Shown: positions 30,282 to 39,439 of the stretch, one piece after another
Layout of the letters: every line of letters starts with the position of its first letter
How positions within the stretch are numbered: position 1 is the first letter of the stretch
Source of the DNA: a virus
Reading direction: 5' to 3' (one strand)
DNA: 48,032 nt
Virus record (IMG/VR): IMGVR_UViG_3300035670_000341
Location: 1 to 48,032 of that record
Made by a program: the position numbers and the translations under genes
Notes under the pieces: model-generated
What the model was told of the DNA's origin: nothing
Databases searched by the model: none
What the model saw: only the letters and a program-made list of their open reading frames with translations

Positions 30282-33200
30282 CATCCATCCAGCCTATCAT
30301 CGACGAAGACGAGATGATTCGTCGCCTGATGGCTGCTGGCGCAACGGACGAGGAGATTGTTATGCTCGTTCGTGAGGCTAAAGCGAAGCGGCAGGCGGGG
30401 GCTCCTACTCCTCAGCCTGCTGCTCCGCAGCCGCCAGCAGGCAGTCAGACATTTCTAGGGCAAGAAGCTGGCGAAGCTTTGCGCGGAGCTGGTCAAGCTC
30501 TCGGAGGGCTGGGCCGAGGCCTTCTGCAAGGCGCTGGCGAGTCTCTGCGAAAGACTACAGGATTCCTCGCACAGACTGGGATGCGTCTCAATGATCCAAC
30601 TGCTACCGTAAAGACTCCATCTCTTCCACCCGTATCGGAGCAAGAGAGTCCTGCGGCGCAAGCTGGCTTGATGCTTGGGCGCATGGGTGGACAGCTCGTT
30701 GGTGAAGCTCCTCTGTACGCTGCGACTTCTGGAATCATAAATCCAATCGCAGCAAGAACTACTGGAAGACTTCTCAGCCCAGTAGCAGCAAAGGCAGCAA
30801 GAAAGCTTGCTTCGTCTGAAGCCATGCAGAAGGCTGTGGAAGTCGGTATCACTACGATTCCACAAGAGATCATCGCGGGATCTATCGCCGAAGGAATCAT
30901 TAGACCTGAGAGCTTTGGCACTTGGCAAGGCGCACTCAGGACTGGCATTCTTTCTAGCGTAGGCTCTTTGTTCAACGCAGGGTTTGCGTATAGCTCTGCG
31001 ATCAAGAACGCAAAGACTTTGCCTGAGCTTGCTGAGATTCAAAAGCAGATTGACGCTATTGTTCCTCCGACTGAGCCAGCCAACACGCAGCTCCTCACAG
31101 CTCAGGAGTTGGCAACGCAGCGCCAGTATCCCACGCAGCAAGGCGGACAGCTTCCTTCTGCTTACGAGGCTGGCTGGCGTAGGATTCAGCAGAGACTGCA
31201 AGAAGAAGCTGAGCTTCGTGCTGCTCAGTTGCAGAATGTCAAGCCGAAGACGGAACCAGATGTTCTGCAACTTGCTGCGGCTAAGGCTGAGCCTGAAGTC
31301 GATACGATTCTTGATGCGGCACTTGAAGCTGTTGACAAGGATATAAGTGATTGGCTTGAGGGTAGGGTTGTTGGACAGCCAATCGAAGGAAAGGGAGTTC
31401 AGACAAATACGGCTCCAGATCTAGGCGTCCGTTTGAATGAGCAGGACTTCTTGACGTATGAAGAACTAAAGAAGCATCTCTCCATCTTGAACATGGCTAG
31501 CGTCATGAGTCAGCCTAAGTTCAAGAAGGGTCAACGTATCATCATTCCAAAGTTTGAGCTTCCAACTGCGGAAGAGATTGCTGCTCGTGCAACTGGTGGT
31601 CCCATCAAGGCCATCGACAAGACGGTACAGCAGCGCATGCTTGACGTGCAGCGTAGGCTTGATGAGGCGGTCGCAACGCGAGGACAAGTTGCCGACATGG
31701 CTGACCTTGAGGATCTTGCGCGGGAGATGCTGGACATTTCTCGCAGACTTAAGAATGGCTTTGAGGTTCCTCGTCGTTCTTTGGAGCCGCGAGTTCAAGG
31801 TCCAGTTTCTCCGGCAGCTATTAAGAATGTAGAGGGCTGGGATCTTCCGCAGATCACGAAAATCAATGAGCCTGGATTTGGGGAGTCTGCCAAGGATGAT
31901 GCTTATAAGCTTTGGGTAACGGGCTCCGATGCTCCGGAGGGAGTTCCGCAGACTGCGCCTGAGATTCAGCAAGCAAAGGCAGTAACGTATGCCGATGCTG
32001 CGCGAAACGTCAAGGAGACGATTAGTTACTCTCCGCAAAAGAATTCATTCTTTGATCGGATGAAGACTTTCGTTTCGGACATCAGACCTAATATCTTTAA
32101 CCGAGCTGAGTTTGCCGGTCGATACAATAAGGCTACGCAGGACATGATGGAGGCTCTGTCCGGTATCTCCACATACGCGGATGAGTTCTATAACAATCAG
32201 ATGCGGGTTGCAGTTAAGAATCCGGATGGTACGATTGTGCAGCGCGTTGTCGAAGGTCGCACTCTCGGGCAGATGCTGAAGCCTTTGTCTGATAATGACA
32301 TCATGGAGTTCGATGTATATCTAAAGGCACGAACTAGCTTGGAGCAGAAGGCCGTCGATGAGAACTTCAAGCTTGATCGTCCGATTGAGGAGTTCCAAGT
32401 TATCGTAGAGAATGCTCCGGATAACATCAAGGCACTTGGAGACGAGTTCAAGGTTATCTCCGATGCTCTGGTAGATGATGCCGTGGCGCTGGGAAGACTT
32501 GCTGAGTCTAGCGCAGAGAAGATGAAGGCGAAGTATTATGCTGGCTTGAGCCGCGTGTTTAACAACGCAACGCTTCAGCAAAGCTTGATGCGCAGAACTG
32601 GATCTCTGCGGCAAAGTATCTCGCCCGTCCAGTTGATGCGCGATAACATCTATAACATGCTGAACCGGAGCCGCAGAAACTACGCATTCTCTAGGCTTGT
32701 TGAAGACTACAAGAAAGATCCCCTGAAGTATAATGGCATCATGGAGCCAGCAGAGGTGAAGACTGGACTTTATGAATTGCCGGGATATAAGGAGATGGTA
32801 GATAACTTTCAGAAGGAGGCTGGCCTTCCGCTCAAGGACGCAGAAGATCTGGCAGCCTTGATGGCACCTTCTCTTGATAGAAGTGATAAGGCTCTCTTGG
32901 TTTATGACCAAGGAAAGATGACCTTCTGGCGAGTGAACGAGGACATTAAGAAGGCAATCGAATCCTTCAATCCAATTGAGATTGGGATTTGGCAAAGCCT
33001 TCTTTCGGCTGTGTCTCGTCCCACTCGCGCAGGTGTGTCCATTGCTCTAGACTTGTCGGGCATTGGGCCTATGTCTGATATGATTCTCACGACTGCGCGG
33101 ACACCACAGTATTATCCTTGGGATAGTTTGCGCGGACTGTTTCATTCTGCCTTGAAGACTGATATGTACCAAGAGAGCATCGCTGCTCTTCGTGGATACG

Positions 33201-34528
33201 GATCTCAGTACCTCAAGGGCGAAGATGTTATTCCTGTGGGAAGAGGAGCTGAGTTTATTCGCAAGGGAGGCGACATCATCGCATCTCCTCTTGCTATGCT
33301 TCAAGCAATCGTACGTCCGTTGGCTGACGCTTCACGCATGGGTGATTATCTTGTGCGTAGGCAAAAGCTGGGACAAGACGCTATGACAGCAGCTCTTGCT
33401 TCTCGTAGAACTCTGGGTGACTTCAATCGCGTAGGCGCGTTGATGCGAGGCTGGAGTCTCGTCACAGAGTTTGGTAACGTAGGCATTCAGTCAGCAGATG
33501 CGGCTGCTTCATTTGCCAAGGAGATTGTAAGTGCAGCAAAGAAGGGAGATACTGCACCGCTAGTTCGGGCAGTAACTACGTTTGCTGCTGCAATTACAGC
33601 TCCCACCGTGTACTTCTGGGCTGCTTCGCAAGGAGACAAGGAACTTGAGGCTTCGCGAAAGAGTAAGAACGGCTATCGTTACTGGTGGATGCGAATGCCG
33701 TTTGACGTTCCCGGAACAGATATCAAGGCTGGCGAAATTGTAAAGTCTCCTAAGCTTGGCTGGTGGGCAGGCCAGATGTTTGGTAGCTCATTTGAGATGA
33801 TGCTTGATGGCATGGATGCCGAAGCACAGAAGAGATTTGCTGATGGTGTTCTTAGCCAAGTCGGAGTCAATACGCTTCCTCTTAGTGTTACTAGGCTCGC
33901 AGGCTTGGCGACAGATACTAGAAATCTTGATTGGTCTATGGCGCTTGGTCTTACTGATAGAGTTCCCATCACTCCACGCGCACAGCAAGGATTGCTTCCT
34001 ATCATCCAAGGAGACGAAAGAACTACTGCGCTTGGAGCTGCGGGAAGTAAGATTGGCTTAAATCCTTTCAAGGTTGACTATGCACTTGATGCCTTCGGCG
34101 GAAGCCTATTCTCTTCTGTTGTTAGAAACCTAAGCAATAATCCAGTAAATCTTGAGAAGTCTGATCTGCCTATCTATGGACGATTCTTTGTTTCGTCGAA
34201 GGCTGCTACGGAAGGATCTGAGATGTTCTATGATGATCTTACCAAGGCGCAGGAAGCGGACAAGAGTTTCCGAAGGGCAGCTCAGCTTGGCAATACAAGT
34301 GTGGCTGAGAAGATCCTCACCGATAACACTCAGCTGATTGCACAGAAACAGCAGATCGAAGCGATGGCTGCTCAGATCTCCGAGATGAACTCCTTGATCT
34401 TGACTATCGCCAACGATGAGACTCTATCTCCGGAAGGGAAGAGAGAGTATATCAACAATATCCGCAACGCACAGAAGGAAATCTTCGCTGCGTATGCTGA
34501 GTTCAAGAAGAGAAGCGCATTGAAATGA
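30278..34528 (+). CDS. Large internal virion / polyvalent-type protein
   Basis: 1416 residues, the largest gene. N-terminal helical/Pro-rich segment with a Gly/Ala/Leu-rich possible membrane-active stretch (EALRGAGQALGGLGRGLL), Gly-rich loops, and a region with IDAIVPPTEP. The middle (about 600-750) has NIFNRAEFAGRYNKATQDMM, and the C-terminal third has NLEKSDLPIYGRFFVS and KAATEGSEMFYDDLTKAQEA, the style I recall from LPD38-like polyvalent internal proteins. It should be packed in the head and ejected with DNA. No lytic transglycosylase motif seen. Ends 5 bases before a terminator. Confidence 0.72.
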   Translation: MTSIQPIIDEDEMIRRLMAAGATDEEIVMLVREAKAKRQAGAPTPQPAAPQPPAGSQTFLGQEAGEALRGAGQALGGLGRGLLQGAGESLRKTTGFLAQTGMRLNDPTATVKTPSLPPVSEQESPAAQAGLMLGRMGGQLVGEAPLYAATSGIINPIAARTTGRLLSPVAAKAARKLASSEAMQKAVEVGITTIPQEIIAGSIAEGIIRPESFGTWQGALRTGILSSVGSLFNAGFAYSSAIKNAKTLPELAEIQKQIDAIVPPTEPANTQLLTAQELATQRQYPTQQGGQLPSAYEAGWRRIQQRLQEEAELRAAQLQNVKPKTEPDVLQLAAAKAEPEVDTILDAALEAVDKDISDWLEGRVVGQPIEGKGVQTNTAPDLGVRLNEQDFLTYEELKKHLSILNMASVMSQPKFKKGQRIIIPKFELPTAEEIAARATGGPIKAIDKTVQQRMLDVQRRLDEAVATRGQVADMADLEDLAREMLDISRRLKNGFEVPRRSLEPRVQGPVSPAAIKNVEGWDLPQITKINEPGFGESAKDDAYKLWVTGSDAPEGVPQTAPEIQQAKAVTYADAARNVKETISYSPQKNSFFDRMKTFVSDIRPNIFNRAEFAGRYNKATQDMMEALSGISTYADEFYNNQMRVAVKNPDGTIVQRVVEGRTLGQMLKPLSDNDIMEFDVYLKARTSLEQKAVDENFKLDRPIEEFQVIVENAPDNIKALGDEFKVISDALVDDAVALGRLAESSAEKMKAKYYAGLSRVFNNATLQQSLMRRTGSLRQSISPVQLMRDNIYNMLNRSRRNYAFSRLVEDYKKDPLKYNGIMEPAEVKTGLYELPGYKEMVDNFQKEAGLPLKDAEDLAALMAPSLDRSDKALLVYDQGKMTFWRVNEDIKKAIESFNPIEIGIWQSLLSAVSRPTRAGVSIALDLSGIGPMSDMILTTARTPQYYPWDSLRGLFHSALKTDMYQESIAALRGYGSQYLKGEDVIPVGRGAEFIRKGGDIIASPLAMLQAIVRPLADASRMGDYLVRRQKLGQDAMTAALASRRTLGDFNRVGALMRGWSLVTEFGNVGIQSADAAASFAKEIVSAAKKGDTAPLVRAVTTFAAAITAPTVYFWAASQGDKELEASRKSKNGYRYWWMRMPFDVPGTDIKAGEIVKSPKLGWWAGQMFGSSFEMMLDGMDAEAQKRFADGVLSQVGVNTLPLSVTRLAGLATDTRNLDWSMALGLTDRVPITPRAQQGLLPIIQGDERTTALGAAGSKIGLNPFKVDYALDAFGGSLFSSVVRNLSNNPVNLEKSDLPIYGRFFVSSKAATEGSEMFYDDLTKAQEADKSFRRAAQLGNTSVAEKILTDNTQLIAQKQQIEAMAAQISEMNSLILTIANDETLSPEGKREYINNIRNAQKEIFAAYAEFKKRSALK

Positions 34529-34532
34529 AAAG

Positions 34533-34570
34533 GCCCTCCCCTAGATTTTTCCGGGGGAGGGCTTTTCGTT
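34533..34570. terminator. Bidirectional intrinsic terminator
   Basis: GCCCTCCCC (34533-34541) pairs with GGGGAGGGC (34554-34562) around a 12-base loop, followed by TTTTCGTTTT (34563-34570+). Reading on the minus strand it is also followed by CTTTTCATTT. It lies between the convergent late (plus) and replication (minus) blocks, so it should end both. Among the clearest regulatory signals in the window. Confidence 0.9.
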
Positions 34571-34693
34571 TTACGCTTCGCTCCACTTCGCTATGTTTCC
34601 ACCTTCCAGCGACTCCGGCTCCTCTACGAAACAGTACAGAAAGATAAGAAGTCCGATGAAGACTGCAATCGTGAACGCTAGAACCTTTCTCAT
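34571..34693 (-). CDS. Small membrane protein at the block end
   Basis: 40 residues: MRKVLAFTIAVFIGLLIFLY then CFVEEPESLEGGNIAKW. A short basic N-terminus and one hydrophobic helix (about 4-21), then an acidic outer tail; it should be an inner-membrane protein. ATGA overlap with the upstream gene and a strong GGAGG ribosome site. Too short for standard gene calling. Function unknown; it is the last gene of the leftward block before the terminator. Confidence 0.7.
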   Translation of the reverse strand: MRKVLAFTIAVFIGLLIFLYCFVEEPESLEGGNIAKWSEA

Positions 34694-35904
34694 ATCTTAA
34701 CCTCCGCTTGGAATTCAGGAACCCAGAAGTCAAACTCCTTGTCTCCCTTCTCGTATCGCTCCTTGCACATAAGCATCTTCGCATCGACTGCGAATTGAAG
34801 AAGATCGTTCAGCATCCTAGGCTCTGCGCTGTGCATGAAGGAACGGATCACCTCGGAGCGCGGCACGACACTCTTCGTGAAGAAGTTCATCGTTCGGACG
34901 AAAGATACAATCTTGTCAATCTCTGTTGTATAGCGGTTCTTACCGACGCCGGTGAAGATCTTTTCGAGTCCGGGCTCCGTGGTTTCGATGGCGTGAACTC
35001 CGAAGGCCCAGTCTTCGGCTGTGATAACAAGCTCATCCTTAGTAGCAATGCTGTGTATCTGGGCGAGCTTCGCCACATGGGTTTTCTTTCTGTTGAGATA
35101 TCCGCCGAGCTTGTCATTCTTCATGAGATGTTGAGGGTTAGGCTTCTCGCTCCACTCCTTCGCAGCCTTGAGTCCATCGTCGGAGAAGGAGAACTCTCCT
35201 GCAAGTTCCTTGGAGATGTGAATCAAGTCGAGGAGGAGATCCTTCTCCAGCTCTGCGAAAGGTCCGACGACATCATCGAAGAACATCTTGTTGAGACGCG
35301 GACCATCTTCATACACGAAGATCACGCGAGACGCGAAGCCACCGGTGATGACACCTTCCGGCATGTTGTCCGTGATCCAGCCCGGAGTCGTAGCGGAGAA
35401 GAAGTTGATGCAAGGCTTCTCCAGAAACGCCGTGCCGTGACTCTTCGTGGCTGCTTCGTAGTTCATACTTCCATCAAACATGGAAGTGAAGAACTCATAG
35501 ATACCACCACGATCCTTTCCGGCCTTCTGGAAGATGTCTGAGAACTCTCCGACAACCAGATACATAGATGCATCGGTTGCTTGCTGAAGCTTCTCGATGA
35601 TAGCTTCCTTCGTGAATACGGAAGGTCCGGACTTGATGCCGTCCACTTGATCGAGTAGGACACGGGAACCGTTGTCGATTGTCGTGGTCTTTCTTGCACC
35701 CGGAGGACCGACGAACATCACATAGAGATACGGATAGCAGGACCAGAGGCCGAGATATTTCTTAGGAATCCAGATGCGGCGACGAACAGCGGAGGATAGA
35801 GTAAAGATTCCAGACCAGAAGACGTAAGATTCAGGAGCGTCCGTGCGAGGAAGAATGTAGTCTCGGTAAGTAAGAAGCCAGTTTTCGCAGCGGCGCTTTG
35901 TCAT
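34690..35904 (-). CDS. DUF3987-like replicative ATPase/helicase
   Basis: 404 residues. Walker A MFVGPPGARKTTTI near residues 62-75 and a Walker-B-like strand (MYLVVGEFSDIF, about 113-124). The order (N-terminal SYVFWSGIFTLSSAV, Walker A, FTKEAIIEKLQQA, VFVYEDGPR, C-terminal winged helix-like segment) resembles the DUF3987-type phage primase/helicase-like ATPases that replace DnaB or act as replicative helicase. It starts three bases after the polymerase C-terminal gene, so the two are cotranscribed. Confidence 0.78.
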   Translation of the reverse strand: MTKRRCENWLLTYRDYILPRTDAPESYVFWSGIFTLSSAVRRRIWIPKKYLGLWSCYPYLYVMFVGPPGARKTTTIDNGSRVLLDQVDGIKSGPSVFTKEAIIEKLQQATDASMYLVVGEFSDIFQKAGKDRGGIYEFFTSMFDGSMNYEAATKSHGTAFLEKPCINFFSATTPGWITDNMPEGVITGGFASRVIFVYEDGPRLNKMFFDDVVGPFAELEKDLLLDLIHISKELAGEFSFSDDGLKAAKEWSEKPNPQHLMKNDKLGGYLNRKKTHVAKLAQIHSIATKDELVITAEDWAFGVHAIETTEPGLEKIFTGVGKNRYTTEIDKIVSFVRTMNFFTKSVVPRSEVIRSFMHSAEPRMLNDLLQFAVDAKMLMCKERYEKGDKEFDFWVPEFQAEVKI

Positions 35905-35907
35905 ATG

Positions 35908-36726
35908 TCATGTTCTCCACTTTTCCATCTCTTTCCAACGCTCACCTACTTCCGCATCAACCGGGATTGTGAAAGTTTCACCCTTGATAACGAGAGGTCG
36001 TCTAAGGAGCGATACCACATGTTCAACAATCTCAGACGTAAGTTGACCAGGAACTTCAAGCATGACTGAGTCATGAGCAGTATTAACCATAGCAATCTCT
36101 CCTTTGCTCGGTAATACAATGTCTTCATAAATAGCAAGGTTTCCTCCGCGTATGCCGAGTTCAGGTTGGATGGCTCCGTGCATATGATCCGCCACGGTGC
36201 TTTGCGGTTCGAAGGCCGTCATCTCTTTCTTCAAATCATCTCCATAGATTCCCCAGAACTTACGCCGGAATCCGTAGACTGTTTGCATGGTGCGCGTTGT
36301 GCTTGCGATGTAGTCGATCTCACTCCACCAGTTTTGCAGATTGAAAGTGCCAAGCCACTTGGCGTGGAATCGCTTTGCATCCGCAACGGAGATGGAGATC
36401 ATGCCTTCTTTGTTAATGAACTCTGCGATCTTGAAGGGACCAGTACGATAGTTCCCTGCGTGGTTCATCTTCTTTCCGACGTAACGCTGCTCTTCGGAGA
36501 TGAGCCCTTCATACTTCTTCTTGCCGGGGATGTTGGCATCGAAGGGAACGTCGAAGATGCCTGTCGCAGAGAAGGAATGAATGTCTCCTCCTGCAAGCTC
36601 TCTCTTCATGTTGGGATCGTTAGCGAGGTACGCTACGACCCAAGCCTCTGCGGCAGAGAGATCGAAAGCACACAGCGTCTTGCCCTTCGGAGCAACATAC
36701 ATGGAGCGAATAGCAAGCTTCTTCAT
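35908..36726 (-). CDS. DNA polymerase I (family A), C-terminal half
   Basis: 272 residues carrying the catalytic half of a Pol A enzyme. It begins MKKLAIRSMYVAPKG, corresponding to the segment just before motif A. Motif A FDLSAAEAW (catalytic Asp 22, Glu 27); motif B RYVGKKMNHAGNY (81-93: Arg, Lys, His at the 762 position, Tyr); motif C NTAHDSVMLEV (His 218, Asp 219). The exonuclease and thumb are in the ORF at 36953-38563. Starts ATGA-overlapping DUF3310. It cannot act alone; assembly with the N-terminal half is inferred. Confidence 0.93.
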   Translation of the reverse strand: MKKLAIRSMYVAPKGKTLCAFDLSAAEAWVVAYLANDPNMKRELAGGDIHSFSATGIFDVPFDANIPGKKKYEGLISEEQRYVGKKMNHAGNYRTGPFKIAEFINKEGMISISVADAKRFHAKWLGTFNLQNWWSEIDYIASTTRTMQTVYGFRRKFWGIYGDDLKKEMTAFEPQSTVADHMHGAIQPELGIRGGNLAIYEDIVLPSKGEIAMVNTAHDSVMLEVPGQLTSEIVEHVVSLLRRPLVIKGETFTIPVDAEVGERWKEMEKWRT

Positions 36727-36956
36727 CCCGCGCGGCCTTCGGCGTCTGTGTATTCCTCTAGCTTAGAGAGATACCAGATAGCCTTTTGAAGATCTTGATT
36801 TGCGTTGCCCTTCTTCTCGTATCGCCAGAGATACTTCATGGCGTTGCCCTTGAGGAATCCCTTGAATGCAACAGGGTCCATAGATGCTTCGATGGCGTCG
36901 ATGCACTCGATGGCCCCTTCCGTGTAATGCGGAGGATGGTACACGGCTTCGTTCAT
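36723..36956 (-). CDS. DUF3310 protein inside the split polymerase
   Basis: 77 residues. YHPPHYTEGAIECIDAIEAS and FKGFLKGNAMKYLWRYEKKG then LQKAIWYLSKLEE is the DUF3310 (SaV-like) signature. The family is common in phages and has been described as nucleotide-kinase-like; the exact role is not certain. It overlaps the N-terminal polymerase gene before it and the C-terminal polymerase gene after it by ATGA each, so all three are coupled. Confidence 0.93.
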   Translation of the reverse strand: MNEAVYHPPHYTEGAIECIDAIEASMDPVAFKGFLKGNAMKYLWRYEKKGNANQDLQKAIWYLSKLEEYTDAEGRAG

Positions 36957-38563
36957 ACGCTCTCCCGAGGAATGGTTTGTCCGTTCAAGCCTGTTCCATC
37001 ATACCAAGATCCTGCGCTCCAACGCCCAGTCTCCGTGCCCCAGAACTTATACCACGAACGCACTCTTCCATCCGGAGAAGTCTCAACGTCGATGTATGAG
37101 GAGAGAAGCTTCTCATATCCACGGATGCGAAGGATGAGCTTCAGCGCAGCGAGCTTCACTTGCCAAGGCTGACGACCAGCGTCCGTCTTGAGATCCTGAA
37201 TCTTCTTCTCCGTGAAGGAGAGAAGGGATACGATGGAGTCTTCGCCGGAAGTAACGCGCCCTTCGGATGTCGTCTTGACGGGAAGGCCAAGCTTCTCGTA
37301 CAAGAAGTCATTCACTCTTGCATGCTGAGATACCTTGAAGGGCTCAGTCTGGTACATGTTCTGGATGCCGATGAAGACCATGTAATCTCTGTCCAGCTTG
37401 TCGGCTACCGTAGTCTTGAGTTCGATACGACGAGCTTCATCGACGAGCATGCCAGTCGTAGAGAAGTGCTTGGCAAGAGGAATCTGCTTCATCTTGTACT
37501 CGTAGTATCTACGAGAAGTCTCGTCGAATTCAGCAGCTTGTCCTGCTTGAACTTGCGCCGTGGCTACGACATCCTTGCAGTTGTAGATACCTAGCTTCGT
37601 GCGGTCGATGCGATCAGAGGATTCCTTTCCGTCGTCCTTGTAGTAGTTGATGTTCGTATACATGGACGTGCAGTAATCAAGACCGATGGGAAGCTCAGGC
37701 TGTAGAACGTGCTGCGCTACCATCGTGTCGTAGTCCCATCCGTTCACCGTGAAGCCATTCTCTTCCAGCATGATGGTGTCGAACATTCCGTTATGGAAAG
37801 TCTTGGGAATGTCAGACTCCAGAAGCTGAGATACTACTCTTCGGAAGTTTGGTCCGATGGGATTGGACTCGTAGTTTCCATCGTTGAAGATGCAGACTGC
37901 ATCTCTGTCGGACCATGCGAATCCGATGCATCGGATGTAGGAAGTGTACTTCTTTGTTTCGATGTCAACATAAAGGCGCGGCGCTGCGAGAAGCGTCTGA
38001 AGCAAGCCTTCCAGTTGGTATACATCTGGGTCAACGATGAAGTTGAAGTTAGGCTCCGTCCATCCATGCTTCGCAATGTGTATCGCCTTCTCTATGTCTT
38101 TGAGGAAAGCTGGTCCGTTGGATGCTTGAAAGGTGACGAGGCTCGGATGCAAAGTAGGAACGACGAACATGTTCTTGTACTTATACACAGAGCCACGATG
38201 ATTCTCGATTCCATCGAAGCCTAGCAGGAAGTCCATCGCACGGTTTCCCATTGGAATGAGAACCTTGTGCTTGCAGGTTGCAAGGTAGGACTTGAGTTCC
38301 TTGCATCCATGTTCGAACTGCCATGTTGTGTGCGCCTTACGAAGATCGTTCTTCGCAGGCTGGTAGTTCATGAGGTTTCCAATGCGGACTTGCTCGCGTG
38401 TCAGACCGAAGGAAGACAATGCGATGTCGAACATCTCGCCATGCTTGCCTTGCATCTGTCTTTGCATCGCATCTTCGGAGGAAGAAGGCGCTTCTCCTAT
38501 GAAGAAAAGCTCTGCATCCTCCGGACCCTCATGCGGAACGAGGCGATCGGAGACTAGCTTCAT
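36953..38563 (-). CDS. DNA polymerase I, N-terminal part with UDG-like and exonuclease domains
   Basis: 536 residues. Domains in order: a uracil-DNA-glycosylase-superfamily domain (about 1-160) with GEAPSSSED (23-31) and TLHPSL (137-142); a 3'-5' exonuclease with YVDIETK (188-194, Exo I), HNGMFD (about 245, Exo II) and YNCKD (about 320, Exo III); then thumb/palm start ending GTETGRWSAGSWYDGTGLNG then QTIPRESV, equal to the TGRLSS..PNLQNIP stretch of Pol I. It stops there; the rest is in 35908-36726. A UDG-like domain on phage Pol A is known; whether it has glycosylase activity is open. Confidence 0.92.
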   Translation of the reverse strand: MKLVSDRLVPHEGPEDAELFFIGEAPSSSEDAMQRQMQGKHGEMFDIALSSFGLTREQVRIGNLMNYQPAKNDLRKAHTTWQFEHGCKELKSYLATCKHKVLIPMGNRAMDFLLGFDGIENHRGSVYKYKNMFVVPTLHPSLVTFQASNGPAFLKDIEKAIHIAKHGWTEPNFNFIVDPDVYQLEGLLQTLLAAPRLYVDIETKKYTSYIRCIGFAWSDRDAVCIFNDGNYESNPIGPNFRRVVSQLLESDIPKTFHNGMFDTIMLEENGFTVNGWDYDTMVAQHVLQPELPIGLDYCTSMYTNINYYKDDGKESSDRIDRTKLGIYNCKDVVATAQVQAGQAAEFDETSRRYYEYKMKQIPLAKHFSTTGMLVDEARRIELKTTVADKLDRDYMVFIGIQNMYQTEPFKVSQHARVNDFLYEKLGLPVKTTSEGRVTSGEDSIVSLLSFTEKKIQDLKTDAGRQPWQVKLAALKLILRIRGYEKLLSSYIDVETSPDGRVRSWYKFWGTETGRWSAGSWYDGTGLNGQTIPRESV

Positions 38564-38789
38564 CGAGTTGTTTCTTGAGGGTTTGCGCGTAGGAGCGGGA
38601 GACGGCGAGTTGCGTTGTCAGCTTTTGAGTTTGCTTTCTAAGATGCACTACTTCTTTCGTTAGCTGTTCGTTCTCTAGAAGTAGAGTCTCTACGCGCTTG
38701 CCTTCTTCGTGTATGAAGGTATCTGTCTCAGTCCAGCGAGCAGCAAGCTGCATCAGAGTTTCGTGGATGTCGAGAGTCTTCTTCTTCAC
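38529..38789 (-). CDS. Coiled-coil protein before the polymerase
   Basis: 86 residues, nearly all coiled coil (ETLMQLAARWTETDTFIHEE, then LLLENEQLTKEVVHLRKQTQ). It overlaps the polymerase start by 35 bases and ThyX by four. A dimeric helical adaptor is possible; no family recognised. Confidence 0.72.
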   Translation of the reverse strand: MKKKTLDIHETLMQLAARWTETDTFIHEEGKRVETLLLENEQLTKEVVHLRKQTQKLTTQLAVSRSYAQTLKKQLDEASLRSPRSA

Positions 38790-39439
38790 ATCTGGATGAA
38801 GCGAGAGATGTAAGGAAAGAAAGGATCAATGGCTTCGGCGCAGCGCGTTGCGAGGTCACGATGTTCCTTCTGCGTAGAAGGATCTGTGCGGACTTCGACG
38901 TAATGTATCCAGCTACGCAGAGAGCCGGAGACGAAGAGCCGAGATTCCGTCATGCCTTCGGGCAGGATGGCGCGAGCCACTTCCTTTGCGATGCCTGCGT
39001 TTATGGCTTCATTATAATATGTTTGCGTAATATCTTCTATTTCTTTCTGCATGTTGTACCAAGCCTTTTCAATCTTTTCATCCTTCGTAGGAAGCGAAGA
39101 CTGACGATTGTTCTTGTCCTGCATGCGAGCTTCGCGATAATGCATCGGAGCATCTTGCACAGCGTAGCGTTGCGAGAACTCTTGGAAGGAGAAGCTACGA
39201 TGTCGAAGAAGCTGACGTGCAATGTCACGGGTCGTCGTGATGTCCATGACAATCGTGACCATCTCGAACGGGGACCAATGCTTATGTTCGATGAGATAGT
39301 TGATCAGCTTCTCTCCGTTGAGTCCCTTTGCTTGAGACTCTGGATTGGAGATGCGAGCGCAGTACACGACTTGGTCGGTGAGAGTCATGTCTGCGCCGGC
39401 GAGGTTCGTAGGGATGGAGAAGATGCGGGCGGAGTTCAT
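38786..39439 (-). CDS. thyX: Flavin-dependent thymidylate synthase
   Basis: 217 residues. Converts dUMP to dTMP using FAD, NADPH and methylenetetrahydrofolate. The ThyX motif RHRSFSFQEFSQRYA (RHRxxSxxxxSxRY) is intact, with VYCARISNP near the N-terminus and the helical LRSWIHYVEVRTD near the end. Near-complete length for the family. It suits the nearby UDG-like domain and polymerase, since phage dTMP supply limits uracil in DNA. ATGA overlaps on both sides. Confidence 0.96.
   Translation of the reverse strand: MNSARIFSIPTNLAGADMTLTDQVVYCARISNPESQAKGLNGEKLINYLIEHKHWSPFEMVTIVMDITTTRDIARQLLRHRSFSFQEFSQRYAVQDAPMHYREARMQDKNNRQSSLPTKDEKIEKAWYNMQKEIEDITQTYYNEAINAGIAKEVARAILPEGMTESRLFVSGSLRSWIHYVEVRTDPSTQKEHRDLATRCAEAIDPFFPYISRFIQM

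Noticed and set aside
8009-34528. Search for integrase, repressor or single-subunit RNA polymerase
   Set aside because: No matching motifs were found anywhere in the window; lytic, host-RNAP-dependent growth is the simplest reading.
36723-38563. Intein or group I intron as the cause of the polymerase break
   Set aside because: DUF3310 has its own start and stop with ATGA on both sides; no intein blocks or intron core are visible.
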